DNA from: UBA5026 sp949065595
GTDB lineage: Bacteria > Bacillota_I > Bacilli_A > RF39 > UBA660
NCBI GenBank assembly: GCA_949065595.1
Contig: CARSXK010000003.1
Coordinates: forward strand, 1 to 64,000
DNA: 64,000 nucleotides
Direction: 5' to 3'
Part shown: positions 44,193 to 53,115 of the stretch, in pieces
Layout: every line of letters starts with the position of its first letter
Numbering within the stretch: the first letter of the stretch is position 1
Made by a program: the position numbers and the translations under genes
Notes under the pieces: generated by a model
What the model saw: only the letters and a program-made list of their open reading frames with translations
Database searches by the model: none
Told to the model about the DNA's origin: nothing

Positions 44193-45413
44193 GTGAAAAG
44201 GTATTTCATCTGTATTTTCTTTTTTCTTTTTTTAGGTGTCGAGGTAAAAGCCTTGGAACTGAATAGTGAATATATCGTTTTATACAACTTAAATGACAAT
44301 CAAGTTGTTTATGAAGTACAAAAAGATGAGATGACAAGTATTGCCAGTTTAACCAAAATTATGACTACTTTAGTTGCGATTGAACAGATATCAGATTATG
44401 ACCAATCAATCATAATCCGTAAAAATATGTTCGTTGGTCTAGAAGAAGCTGATGCGGCTGTCATTGGATTAAAAGACAAACAAAAAGTAACCTACAATGA
44501 TTTACTATATGGTATGTTTTTGGCAAGTGGGGCAGATGCAACTAGAGCAATTGCCATTTCTCTTGTAGGAAGTGAAAAAAATTTTGTTACACTCATGAAT
44601 CAAAAGGCAAGAGAATTGGGGTTAAATCACACCCATTTTGTCAATGCCATAGGATTAGATGATGACAATCACTATTCTACAGTAAACGATGTAGCTGAAA
44701 TATTGAAAAAAGCCTTTGAAAATGAAAAATTCAAAGAAATCTTTATGACTGAATCCTATACATTTTCGGATCACTCTATGACAGTAACTAGTACTTTTAA
44801 AAAAACAGCTAAAAACTATCAACTTCCTTATGATTTCATATTGGGGGCAAAAACAGGATACACTGGGGATGCTGGTAGATGTCTTGCCTCTATCGCATAT
44901 GATAAAGAAAACGAAATAACATATTTATTAGTTACAACAGGCGCACCAAGTAGTCCCAAACATATTATGGATGCTGTGAATATATATCATTATTATTTTA
45001 ATCATTATAAGTATTATCCATTGGTTGAAAAAGGAGATACCATTGTAACCTTAAGAACAAAATATTCAAAAGATAAACAGGTAGAATTTCATGCACCCAA
45101 AGAGCTTACCAAATACGCAAATCATCCGATTGAAAAAGAAGATATTATATTCGAATATAATGGAAAATCTATCATTACGCCCAATATGAAACAAGGAACT
45201 AAATTGGGAGATGTCAATGTGATATATCATAATGAAATTATAGAAACTTTTGAGATCGTTTTATCTTCTTCTATTCCATTTTCCTTATTTTCATTTTTAG
45301 TAGCAAATCGATTCTTTTTCATCATAGGTATTCTTTTGATTCTTTGTACTGTTTTTGTCATTCAAAAAATAATAACAAAGATGCATAGAAAAAAATCTGT
45401 ATTTGAAAACTGA
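44193..45413 (+). CDS. D-alanyl-D-alanine carboxypeptidase (PBP5/DacF type)
   Basis: A 406-residue penicillin-binding protein that trims the terminal D-Ala of wall peptides. A signal peptide (1-24) leads to the serine peptidase domain with SLTK (S52, K55), SGA in the SxN position (112-114, where Asn is more common but Ala occurs in relatives) and KTG (220-222). A beta-rich C-terminal domain follows and a C-terminal membrane helix (about 365-385) anchors it outside the cell. GTG 44193 is chosen because GGATGTGAT ends 4 nt before it; the earlier GTG is inside that ribosome-binding site. It precedes the collagen-leader pair, but no operon is certain. Confidence 0.9.
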   Translation: MKRYFICIFFFLFLGVEVKALELNSEYIVLYNLNDNQVVYEVQKDEMTSIASLTKIMTTLVAIEQISDYDQSIIIRKNMFVGLEEADAAVIGLKDKQKVTYNDLLYGMFLASGADATRAIAISLVGSEKNFVTLMNQKARELGLNHTHFVNAIGLDDDNHYSTVNDVAEILKKAFENEKFKEIFMTESYTFSDHSMTVTSTFKKTAKNYQLPYDFILGAKTGYTGDAGRCLASIAYDKENEITYLLVTTGAPSSPKHIMDAVNIYHYYFNHYKYYPLVEKGDTIVTLRTKYSKDKQVEFHAPKELTKYANHPIEKEDIIFEYNGKSIITPNMKQGTKLGDVNVIYHNEIIETFEIVLSSSIPFSLFSFLVANRFFFIIGILLILCTVFVIQKIITKMHRKKSVFEN

Positions 45414-45438
45414 AATGGTTTTATAATATATTGTGAAT

Positions 45439-45447
45439 CATATACTA
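45439..45447 (+). promoter_or_regulatory. Possible SigE/SigK-type -10 element
   Basis: CATATACTA fits the CATAnnnTA -10 of mother-cell sporulation sigma factors, 35 nt before the first collagen-leader gene; TATAATATAT upstream is a tentative -35. Context is the main support. Confidence 0.3.
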
Positions 45448-45481
45448 TTCTAAAGGATTAACACTCGTAGAAAGTGGTGGT

Positions 45482-45967
45482 TTGACATTGAAAAATGATT
45501 ATACTTTGGATTTTGTAATACCATCTGGGCCTACAGGACCAACAGGACCTGCTGGCTTGCCAAGCTTATGCTTTGTAAAATTTGCAGATATTACATCATC
45601 AGGAAATATGACTATTGATGAAACCAAAATTTTTCCGAATGGGACCAGTGATTATATAGTCACTTCTGATACTGTTACCATTCAAGAATCTGGAAACTAT
45701 GAAGTAACATTTTGTGGAAAAATAGATACAAATAGTGCCAATACAGTAGTTGAAGTAAAATTAATGGGTGAGATGTCAGGTACTACTATGGAGTTACCAG
45801 GTATGTCTGGCAAATGGAAAGATGGAACACAGATGATTCATTTTTCACAAACGAGTGTTTATCAATTTCAAAGTACTATGGTCTTTCATGTTGTTGTAAC
45901 CCTAGCAGCGTCTACTAATTTTCAAGTGAGTGCGATTAACTTAATCATTAAAAAATTGCCATTTTAA
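45482..45967 (+). CDS. Short collagen-leader protein with a jelly-roll-like domain (possible spore surface)
   Basis: A 161-residue protein. The N-terminus reads LDFVIPSGPTGPTGPAG, a few collagen Gly-X-Y repeats after a VIP motif, like the exosporium leader of BclA-type proteins. The rest is beta-rich and resembles a TNF/C1q-like domain (FADITSSGNMTIDETKIF, GNYEVTFCGKID, FQVSAINLIIKK). No signal peptide, so it would be placed on the spore by self-assembly if it is a coat/exosporium protein. The start may be TTG 45482 or TTG 45488. A paralog begins 25 nt after its stop. Confidence 0.7.
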   Translation: MTLKNDYTLDFVIPSGPTGPTGPAGLPSLCFVKFADITSSGNMTIDETKIFPNGTSDYIVTSDTVTIQESGNYEVTFCGKIDTNSANTVVEVKLMGEMSGTTMELPGMSGKWKDGTQMIHFSQTSVYQFQSTMVFHVVVTLAASTNFQVSAINLIIKKLPF

Positions 45968-45992
45968 ATCAAAGAATATGAGGTGTGATCAA

Positions 45993-46490
45993 ATGAATAG
46001 AAATGATACTTATGTTTTAGATTTTGTAATACCACAAGGTCCTTTTGGGGCAATGGGGACCCCTAATTTAGAAAGTCTATGTTTTGTTTCTTTTGATTCT
46101 ATCACATCCCAAAATCATATCAGGATAAATCATAGTATTCTGCTTCCTGAAAATTCTAATTTTTATCATTTAACAGATCAAACCATTACGATTGTAGAAG
46201 CTGGTATTTACGAAATCACATTTTGTGGTGTGATAGATGAAAATGTAGATCAACAAGATATTGGGATTTGGTTGAGGAGTGAGAGTTTAGGTGTAACTAC
46301 AAATTTACCCGAAATGTATGGAAGATGGAACAGTGGAACCCAAAATTCTTATTTTTCACAAACGAGTATATTTTCATTTGATGAACCACAAACTTTAAGT
46401 CTTTTCATTGAAGTACCTGGTACAACTAATTTTTCAATTCAATTTGTTAATTTGGTGGTACGAAAGTTACCATTTTCGGTTTCAACATAA
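45993..46490 (+). CDS. Paralog of the upstream collagen-leader jelly-roll protein
   Basis: A 165-residue sister of the upstream protein. The same N-terminal LDFVIPQGP remains, but the collagen repeat is reduced to PQGPFGAMG, so little triple helix can form. The C-terminal domain aligns along its length: SLCFVSFDSITS, GIYEITFCGVIDEN, WNSGTQ, YFSQTSIFSF, FVNLVVRKLPF. ATG 45993 is chosen because GAGGTGTGAT ends 3 nt before it. It probably shares the upstream transcript. Confidence 0.72.
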   Translation: MNRNDTYVLDFVIPQGPFGAMGTPNLESLCFVSFDSITSQNHIRINHSILLPENSNFYHLTDQTITIVEAGIYEITFCGVIDENVDQQDIGIWLRSESLGVTTNLPEMYGRWNSGTQNSYFSQTSIFSFDEPQTLSLFIEVPGTTNFSIQFVNLVVRKLPFSVST

Positions 46491-46623
46491 ACAGACTAAT
46501 ACCTATAAAATAATATAGTTTATTTATAAAAAGTATATAAAATGGATACTTTTCTTTTGTTTTTGTGATATACTAAATCTCATGTAGCCATATATTTCAT
46601 ATACTATAAGAGGATGTGATGTT

Positions 46624-47511
46624 ATGCATATAACGGCGAAGGCTTTACTTAAAAGTTTTTTTGTCAATTTATTTTTATCGATTATAAAGGTAGTGATTGG
46701 CTTTTTTGGAAAATCAAGTGCACTCATTGCAGATGGAGTGCATTCTTTTAGTGATTTATCCACTGATGCAGTTGCGATTTTTGGAGCTAGATACGCATTA
46801 AAACCAGCGGATAAAGAACATCCTTTTGGGCATGGTAAAGTGGAATACTTGACTTGTTTGATAATCGGCTTGGTGGTTCTATTATTGGGCCTAGAAATTA
46901 TTGGGACTGCCTTTCAAAGTAAATATATTGTACCAGCACGTATTGTTATTTTAGTAAGCTTACTTACAATTGTTGCCAAATTTTTATTGTCCACTTATTT
47001 ATGTAACATGGGAAGAAAGCATAACAATGTAATATTGTTAGCAAGTGGAAAAGAAAGTAGTATGGATGTGATTAGTTCTATTTTTGTACTGCTTTCTAGT
47101 ATATTGATGCAGCTATCAAAAACGTATTCTATACTGAAATATTCCAATGTCATTGCAACCATCATTGTGGGTATTTTAGTGGTTAAAACAGGATTTGATA
47201 TCATGAAGGATAATATAAGTTCTATTATTGGAGAACAAGCAAGTGATATGAATCAGAAACAAATGATTGCTGTTTTAGAAGAAAATGAAGCAGTCGACCA
47301 TGTCGATCAATTTGTTGTCATTAAAAATGGCCCTTATTTTCAAATTACTGGAGAAATTAGTATGAATGAGACATTATCTTTAAAAGAAGTACATGAAGTT
47401 GTGGAACATTTAGAAAAGAAATTAAAAGAGTTGGATAATCGTGCAATGTATATTACGATTCACGTCAATCCAAGTAAAGACTTATCGGTAGAGGAATTAA
47501 AAGCAAATTGA
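46624..47511 (+). CDS. Cation diffusion facilitator (CDF) transporter
   Basis: A 295-residue CDF/ZIP-family exporter for divalent metals such as Zn, Mn or Fe. It has six membrane helices, with the signature IADGVHSFSDLSTDAVAI (helix 2, HxxxD and DxxxD-like metal site), HPFGHGKVEYL, and the C-terminal cytoplasmic domain (about 205-295). Metal specificity cannot be assigned. GAGGATGTGAT precedes the ATG by 3 nt. The downstream stop codon is part of the promoter of the glycosyltransferase. Confidence 0.92.
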   Translation: MHITAKALLKSFFVNLFLSIIKVVIGFFGKSSALIADGVHSFSDLSTDAVAIFGARYALKPADKEHPFGHGKVEYLTCLIIGLVVLLLGLEIIGTAFQSKYIVPARIVILVSLLTIVAKFLLSTYLCNMGRKHNNVILLASGKESSMDVISSIFVLLSSILMQLSKTYSILKYSNVIATIIVGILVVKTGFDIMKDNISSIIGEQASDMNQKQMIAVLEENEAVDHVDQFVVIKNGPYFQITGEISMNETLSLKEVHEVVEHLEKKLKELDNRAMYITIHVNPSKDLSVEELKAN

Positions 47512-47536
47512 CAAATAAAAACCTTTTATATATAAT
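47508..47536 (+). promoter_or_regulatory. Perfect consensus SigA promoter of the glycosyltransferase
   Basis: TTGACA (47508-47513), 17-nt spacer, TATAAT (47531-47536): a perfect match in both boxes. The CDF stop TGA lies inside the -35 box. Confidence 0.75.
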
Positions 47537-47563
47537 ACAAATATTATCGAAGTAGGGGATGTT

Positions 47564-48634
47564 ATGGTAAAGGTATTACAAATTGGAATGTGTGAAAAAG
47601 GTGGCGTAGAAACCTTGATTCTTAATCATTACAACCAAATTGATTTGGAACAATATTCCTTTGATTTTGTTCGTATGATAGAACATATTGCATATGAAAG
47701 AGAGATAGAATCATTAGGTGGACATATATATTCTGTTGCGAATTCCAGAAAAAGTCCACTTTGCTCTCTTTATGAAATTCGAAATTTAATTACGAAAAAT
47801 GGGTATGATGTTGTACATATCCACATTTCTCATTTTGCGGATATCGTTCCATTATTGGCTGCAAAAATATCTGGGTGTAAGCATATTATTTTGCATGCTC
47901 ATAATAATGGAATGGAAGGAAGACTACAAAGTAAATTACATGCATTAAATCGGTTGATTACATCTCAAATGAAAATACAGCGTTTAGCTTGCTCTAAAAG
48001 TGCGGGAAAATGGATGTTTGGTAAAGCCTCCTTTGATATATTTGAAAATGCTATACCAACACATTTATTTTATTACAATGAAAAAATGAGAAAAAAGATG
48101 CGAAAAGATTTGAATCTTTCAGATGACTCTTTTGTAATTGGAACAGTTGGTAGACTAGATCCACAAAAAAATCAATCTTTTTTAATTCACACTTTTGCCC
48201 AGTATGTAAGGACAAATCCCAATGCTTATTTACTGATAGTAGGAAGTGGGGCATTGGAAGGACAACTTCATAGATTGGTATATAATTTAGATTTAGGCTC
48301 AAAAGTGATATTTACTGGTTTTCAAGAAGCGGTTGCCCCTTATTATCAAGCAATGGATGCATTTTGCCTTCCAAGTTTATATGAGGGTTTTGGAATTGCT
48401 GGGATAGAGGCACAAATGAGTGGGCTTCCTTGCATTTTTTCAAAATTTTGTGTTGATGAAGTAGATATTAGCCAAAAGTCTATATTTTTGTTACTAGATG
48501 AAATTAGTTGGGTCAATCAATTGGAACAAATTCAGTTGCAACAAAATCAATGGGATCGAAATATTTATCCTAGTGGTTATGATGTAAAAGAAAATGTGAA
48601 AAAATTAGAGAAACTATATTCCAAGAGAATTTAA
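47564..48634 (+). CDS. Family 4 glycosyltransferase
   Basis: A 356-residue GT-B enzyme (GT4), probably adding a sugar to a lipid or surface polysaccharide in the cytoplasm. The N-terminal half has GGVETLILN and HIHISHFADIVPLLAA; the C-terminal half has VIGTVGRLDPQKNQSFLI (about 188-205) and the donor-site PSLYEGFGIAGIEAQMSG (ExxxxxxxE, about 270-287). Resembles EpsF/CapM-type enzymes. The acceptor is unknown. It is transcribed from a perfect promoter and ended by a terminator. Confidence 0.88.
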   Translation: MVKVLQIGMCEKGGVETLILNHYNQIDLEQYSFDFVRMIEHIAYEREIESLGGHIYSVANSRKSPLCSLYEIRNLITKNGYDVVHIHISHFADIVPLLAAKISGCKHIILHAHNNGMEGRLQSKLHALNRLITSQMKIQRLACSKSAGKWMFGKASFDIFENAIPTHLFYYNEKMRKKMRKDLNLSDDSFVIGTVGRLDPQKNQSFLIHTFAQYVRTNPNAYLLIVGSGALEGQLHRLVYNLDLGSKVIFTGFQEAVAPYYQAMDAFCLPSLYEGFGIAGIEAQMSGLPCIFSKFCVDEVDISQKSIFLLLDEISWVNQLEQIQLQQNQWDRNIYPSGYDVKENVKKLEKLYSKRI

Positions 48635-48648
48635 GTCTCTTTTTTCTT
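48623..48648 (+). terminator. Terminator after glycosyltransferase
   Basis: AAGAGA (48623-48628) pairs with TCTCTT (48636-48641), loop includes the stop codon, long T run. Confidence 0.7.
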
Positions 48649-48706
48649 TTTTAGTTCTTTTAACAGAATATTATTTATGATAAACTATAATCTAGGATGT
48701 GATGTT

Positions 48707-49528
48707 ATGCCAGAGTTACCTGAAGTAGAAACCATCAAAGAAACATTGAAAAAAAGATTGAACGGACATACCATAGTTGGAATATCTATCAGATATCCAA
48801 ATTTGATTGAATATCCAAGTATTTCCGAGTTTGAAAAGCAGATTGTGGGACAAACCATTCATAATTTAGAGCGAAGAGGAAAATGGATTTTGTTTGAATT
48901 GGATCATTACTATTTACTTAGTCATTTACGAATGGAAGGAAGATATCTATTTCGGTACCCTAATGAACCCATTGATAAGCATGAACATATATCCTTTTTA
49001 CTCGAAGATGGGATGGAACTTCGTTATAAAGATACCCGTAAATTTGGACGTATGCATTTAATTGAAAAAGAAAAATTATATGAACAAAAACCATTGTCAG
49101 AATTGGGTTTGGAGCCATGGGATAACCAATTAACAGGACACTATTTACAAGAAAAATTGAAACTGAAATCTATTCCCATCAAAACCAGTTTGTTGGATCA
49201 AGGGATTGTGACAGGAATTGGAAATATTTATGCGAATGAAATCCTATATTTGAGTAAAGTAAATCCACTTAAGGCTAGTAATCAATTACCGGTTAAAACA
49301 TTGGATACTATTATACAAAATACAAGGAAAGTATTAGAAGAAGCCATTCATCAAGGTGGAACCACCATTCGCAGTTATGAAGTAAGCGAAGGAGTTCATG
49401 GAAAATTTCAACAGCATCTGCATGTTCATGGAAGACAAGAAGAAATTTGTTCAATCTGTGGCAGTATTATTATCAAAATAACGGTTGGAGGAAGAGGTAC
49501 TTATTATTGCCCCAATTGTCAAAAATAG
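48707..49528 (+). CDS. mutM: Formamidopyrimidine-DNA glycosylase
   Basis: A 273-residue Fpg that removes 8-oxoguanine and opened purines from DNA. The N-terminus PELPEVETIKETL contains the catalytic Pro2 and Glu3. RRGKWILFEL has the beta-elimination Lys (about 57), and the H2TH region is present (about 155-205, GIVTGIGNIYANEIL). The C-terminal zinc finger is CSICGSIIIKI then YYCPNC. ATG 48707 is confirmed by GGATGTGAT 3 nt upstream. tex follows 12 nt later, so both are likely co-transcribed. In Bacillus mutM adjoins polA, here they are 7 kb apart. Confidence 0.96.
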   Translation: MPELPEVETIKETLKKRLNGHTIVGISIRYPNLIEYPSISEFEKQIVGQTIHNLERRGKWILFELDHYYLLSHLRMEGRYLFRYPNEPIDKHEHISFLLEDGMELRYKDTRKFGRMHLIEKEKLYEQKPLSELGLEPWDNQLTGHYLQEKLKLKSIPIKTSLLDQGIVTGIGNIYANEILYLSKVNPLKASNQLPVKTLDTIIQNTRKVLEEAIHQGGTTIRSYEVSEGVHGKFQQHLHVHGRQEEICSICGSIIIKITVGGRGTYYCPNCQK

Positions 49529-49540
49529 AAAGAGGACATT

Positions 49541-51700
49541 ATGAATCAAGAAATTATCAAAACAATGAGTGAAACATTGAAAATCAAAGAAAAACAAGTA
49601 GTAGCAACATTACAACTGTTGGAACAAGGAAATACCATTCCTTTTATTGCTCGTTACCGAAAAGAAGTAACTGGAGCACTTGATGAGGAACAAATTCGGC
49701 AAATTGAAGAAGTGTATACATATCAAGTTAATTTACAAAAACGAAAAGAAGATGTCATTCGTTTGATTGAGGAAAAAGAAATGATGACAGAAGAATTACG
49801 TATCAAAATTCTATCAGCAGAAAAATTGGTGGAAGTGGAAGATTTATATCGTCCTTATAAAGAAAAGAAGAAAACCAAAGCGACGGAGGCCATTGCTTGC
49901 GGATTAGAGCCACTTGCGAAAATGATATTATCTTTTCCAATTCAAGGAAGTTTAGAAGAGCTTGCCAGTCGTTTTCTAACGGACAAAGTCTTTACAATCG
50001 CTGCTGCTTTAGAAGGGGCAAGTTATATCATTGCAGAATGGGTAAGTGATAATGCTTATTACCGTAAATGGATTAGAAATGATATGTACCACAATGGGAT
50101 GATTGTATCCAAAAAGAAAAAAGACGCAGAAGATGACTTAAAAACATATGAGATGTATTATGATTATCAAGAGGCTGTCAAACAAATCAAACCACATCGT
50201 GTCCTTGCTCTTAATCGTGGGGAAAAAGAAAAAGTACTTTCTGTTTCCTTGGAATTTGATACCCAACCTATTTTAGAATTTTTGGAATCCAAAATGATCA
50301 AAAAAGGAGAATCATTTGTTTGTCCTTTGGTAAAAGAAGCAATCAAAGATGGATTCAAACGATTGATTGCTCCTTCTATTGAACGAGAAATACGTACAGA
50401 ATTAACAGAAAAAGCAGAGGAAGTAGCAATTCATAATTTTGGGGCCAATTTGGAAAAATTGTTATTACAACCACCAATGAAAGATAAAATGGTTCTAGGG
50501 TTCGACCCTGCTTATCGTACTGGTTGTAAACTTGCAGTGATTGATCCAACTGGAAAGAAACTTGCCATTCAAGTGATTTATCCACACGAACCTAAAAATG
50601 AGTACGAAAAAAGTAAACAAACGGTATTACAATTAATTGATCAATATCAAATTGATATTGTAGCTATTGGAAATGGAACTGCTAGTCGGGAAAGTGAGGC
50701 TTTTATGGTAGATGTCATCAAAGCAGCAACCCGTAAAGTAGAATATGTTATTGTAAGTGAAGCAGGGGCTAGTGTTTATTCTGCATCTAAATTAGCCATT
50801 TCTGAATTTCCCGATTTGCACGTAGAAGAACGAAGCGCGATTAGCATCGGAAGAAGATTACAAGATCCACTTTCAGAACTGGTTAAAATTGATCCAGAAA
50901 GTATTGGTGTGGGTCTTTATCAACATGATGTTTCCAATAAACGATTGACAGAATCTTTGGATTTTGTTGTCAGTAAAGCGGTGAATCAAGTGGGTGTCAA
51001 TATCAATACAGCAAGTCCTAGTTTGCTCAAATATGTATCTGGTATTACCAAAAAACATATTGATAAATTAATTGACTATAGAGACACCCATGGAAAATTT
51101 TTGTCTAGGGAAGAATTGCAAAAGAAAAAATTATTAACCGATAAAGTTTATGAACAAGCAATTGGTTTTTTAAGAATACCCGATGCAGAAAATGCGCTTG
51201 ACCGAACAGGAATACATCCTGAAAGCTATTCTGTTGCCAGTGCTTTATTAGATTACATGGATTTATCTTTTGATGATATTGGAACCAATCATTTGATTCA
51301 AAAATTAGATTTGATAGATACCAAACAAATCGCAGATACTCTAAAGACGGATTGTTATACAGTAGAAGATATCATTGAAAATTTGAAAAAACCAGCACGT
51401 GACCCGCGTGATAATATGCCTGCTCCTATTTTAAAAAGTGATATTTTACATATTGAAGATTTACAGGTGGGTATGAAATTACAAGGTACGGTTCGCAATG
51501 TTGTCGATTTTGGAGTGTTTATTGATATTGGACTTAAAAATGACGGGCTTGCACATATATCAAAATTAACCAATCGTTATATCAAACACCCGATGGAAGT
51601 TGTAAGTGTTGGAGATATTGTAGATTGTTATGTAGAACAAATCTTTTTGGATAAAAATAAGGTATCGTTATCGTTATTGGAACCATCAAAGACGGTATAA
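49541..51700 (+). CDS. tex: Tex-family RNA-binding transcription accessory protein
   Basis: A 719-residue Tex/Spt6-like protein. The N-terminal helical part (QGNTIPFIARYRKEVTGALDEEQI, about 28-51), YqgF-like domain (VLGFDPAYRTGCKLAVID, about 318-335), helix-hairpin-helix region (about 485-545, VNINTASPSLLKYVSGI) and C-terminal S1 RNA-binding domain (about 635-710, GMKLQGTVRNVVDFGVFIDI) are all present. Tex proteins affect transcription and RNA turnover; exact role varies. A terminator overlaps the stop. Confidence 0.95.
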   Translation: MNQEIIKTMSETLKIKEKQVVATLQLLEQGNTIPFIARYRKEVTGALDEEQIRQIEEVYTYQVNLQKRKEDVIRLIEEKEMMTEELRIKILSAEKLVEVEDLYRPYKEKKKTKATEAIACGLEPLAKMILSFPIQGSLEELASRFLTDKVFTIAAALEGASYIIAEWVSDNAYYRKWIRNDMYHNGMIVSKKKKDAEDDLKTYEMYYDYQEAVKQIKPHRVLALNRGEKEKVLSVSLEFDTQPILEFLESKMIKKGESFVCPLVKEAIKDGFKRLIAPSIEREIRTELTEKAEEVAIHNFGANLEKLLLQPPMKDKMVLGFDPAYRTGCKLAVIDPTGKKLAIQVIYPHEPKNEYEKSKQTVLQLIDQYQIDIVAIGNGTASRESEAFMVDVIKAATRKVEYVIVSEAGASVYSASKLAISEFPDLHVEERSAISIGRRLQDPLSELVKIDPESIGVGLYQHDVSNKRLTESLDFVVSKAVNQVGVNINTASPSLLKYVSGITKKHIDKLIDYRDTHGKFLSREELQKKKLLTDKVYEQAIGFLRIPDAENALDRTGIHPESYSVASALLDYMDLSFDDIGTNHLIQKLDLIDTKQIADTLKTDCYTVEDIIENLKKPARDPRDNMPAPILKSDILHIEDLQVGMKLQGTVRNVVDFGVFIDIGLKNDGLAHISKLTNRYIKHPMEVVSVGDIVDCYVEQIFLDKNKVSLSLLEPSKTV

Positions 51701-51716
51701 CGGTCTTTTTTTTTTC
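51688..51716 (+). terminator. Terminator after tex
   Basis: AAAGAC (51688-51693) and GTCTTT (51703-51708) stem with a 9-nt loop that contains the stop codon, then a long T run. Confidence 0.7.
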
Positions 51717-51738
51717 ATATAATGAAATAGGTGATGTT

Positions 51739-52038
51739 ATGTTCCAAAACTTTCAAATGAAAGAAGTCTTTTTATGTTATACTTATCAAGTGGCAAATGA
51801 TGAATATGTAGATACTTATGAAATGCAAAGAAGAGGTGAAAAAATTGTATCTACTTTTATACAACGATTTTATTTAGATCGATTGGGAAAAGAACGAACC
51901 ATTGAAAATTTACAGGGACGAGGATATTTATCCATGGAAGAATTTTGTCAAAAATATCAGATACTTTCATGTGATATTATGGAAGAAAAAAAAGAGGGAT
52001 TTATGAAATCACTCTTTCGAAAGGGAGAAAAACATTAA
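51739..52038 (+). CDS. Hypothetical protein
   Basis: I do not recognise this 99-residue soluble protein. It has two Cys in separated positions, a basic C-terminus and no membrane segment. AGGTGAT lies 3 nt before the ATG. Its stop codon overlaps the stop of the convergent radical SAM gene, with a hairpin spanning both. Confidence 0.6.
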   Translation: MFQNFQMKEVFLCYTYQVANDEYVDTYEMQRRGEKIVSTFIQRFYLDRLGKERTIENLQGRGYLSMEEFCQKYQILSCDIMEEKKEGFMKSLFRKGEKH

Positions 52039-52049
52039 TTCTCTTTTTT
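52021..52049. terminator. Terminator spanning two convergent stop codons
   Basis: AAGGGAGAA (52021-52029) pairs with TTCTCTTTT (from 52039) with two G-U pairs; T run on the plus strand. The overlapping TAA codons are in the loop. Confidence 0.55.
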
Positions 52050-52982
52050 GATTGCGGCAATACCTTGGTAAGTATTTCGTCTTTCAAGTTCTTTATCTAT
52101 TTCATTTAGAACACAAAACTTTTTACACAACCAAGTCGGTTCAATAAGACTTTGAGCATCTGGATCACCAGTAATGCGATGAATGACAATCTCTGGTCGC
52201 AATTGTTCTAGTTGATTGCAAACAATTTTTACATATTCATCTCTGGTTAAAATGGGAAAAGGATTTTGTTCATATAAGTATCCCAATTTGGTATGTTTCA
52301 AAATATGTAACATGTGAATTTTGATTCCCTGAATATCGAGTTGATTTAAATAACGAATGGTATCTAGCATCATTTCTTGAGTTTCATTTGGCAGACCGTT
52401 AATGATATGTACTACTACATTGATATTGCGTTTTCGTAAATCGTTTACACAGGCTTCAAAGCATTCTAATGTATGACAACGGTTGATGAATTTTGAGGTT
52501 TGTTCATGAATGGTTTGCAACCCAAGTTCGATTGTCAAATAAGTTTTTTTGGATAATTCTTCTAAATAGTCCATACAATCTTCTTCAATGGCATCTGGTC
52601 TGGTTGCGATCGAAAGTCCAATTACGTTATCCAATGATAAGATGGTTTCGTATTTTTGTTTTAAAATAGGAAGGGGAGCATAGGTATTGGTATGGGCTTG
52701 AAAATATCCAATATATTTTCCATTTGGCCATTTTTGTTCCATTTTCTTTTTGACTTCTTCAAATTGGGATATCAAGCTTAAATTTTGATTTCCTGCAAAT
52801 TCTCCACTGCCTAAATTGGAACAATAGATGCAGCCGCCAGTTCCTACTTTTCCATCTATATTGGGGCAAGAAAAACCCGCATTTAAACTTATTTTAAATA
52901 CTTTAGAATGGAATTTTTGTTTATAAAAATAATCCAAAGTATGGTATCTTTTATTTGAATTTGTGTATTGGAATTTATTCAT
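52035..52982 (-). CDS. Radical SAM protein, TIGR01212/YhcC type
   Basis: A 315-residue radical SAM enzyme. The iron-sulfur site is carried by the Cys of GFSCPNIDG and the GCIYCSN pair (C-x-n-CxxC arrangement of the TIGR01212 family). Other conserved parts are YFQAHTNTYAP, GLSIATRPD, ELGLQTIHEQTS and HIINGLPNET. Members have been linked to translation or nucleotide chemistry but are poorly understood. The start at 52982 is chosen because GGAAGTGAT ends 3 nt before it; the 27 codons upstream in frame are leader. It converges on a small unknown gene. Confidence 0.9.
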   Translation of the reverse strand: MNKFQYTNSNKRYHTLDYFYKQKFHSKVFKISLNAGFSCPNIDGKVGTGGCIYCSNLGSGEFAGNQNLSLISQFEEVKKKMEQKWPNGKYIGYFQAHTNTYAPLPILKQKYETILSLDNVIGLSIATRPDAIEEDCMDYLEELSKKTYLTIELGLQTIHEQTSKFINRCHTLECFEACVNDLRKRNINVVVHIINGLPNETQEMMLDTIRYLNQLDIQGIKIHMLHILKHTKLGYLYEQNPFPILTRDEYVKIVCNQLEQLRPEIVIHRITGDPDAQSLIEPTWLCKKFCVLNEIDKELERRNTYQGIAAIKKEN

Positions 52983-53115
52983 AGTATCACTTCCATCTTT
53001 TATTATAATAGAAATTGATTTTCTTTTGTAAAAAAAATGAACAATTTTAACAAAAAATGTCAAAAAACTTTTTATTTTTATTTTGATTTGTTATAATTAT
53101 CATGGAGGTAATAAG

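Noticed and set aside
46598..46606. Second CATATACTA as a sporulation promoter for the CDF gene
   Set aside because: It lies so close to the ribosome-binding site that the transcript would begin in or after it.
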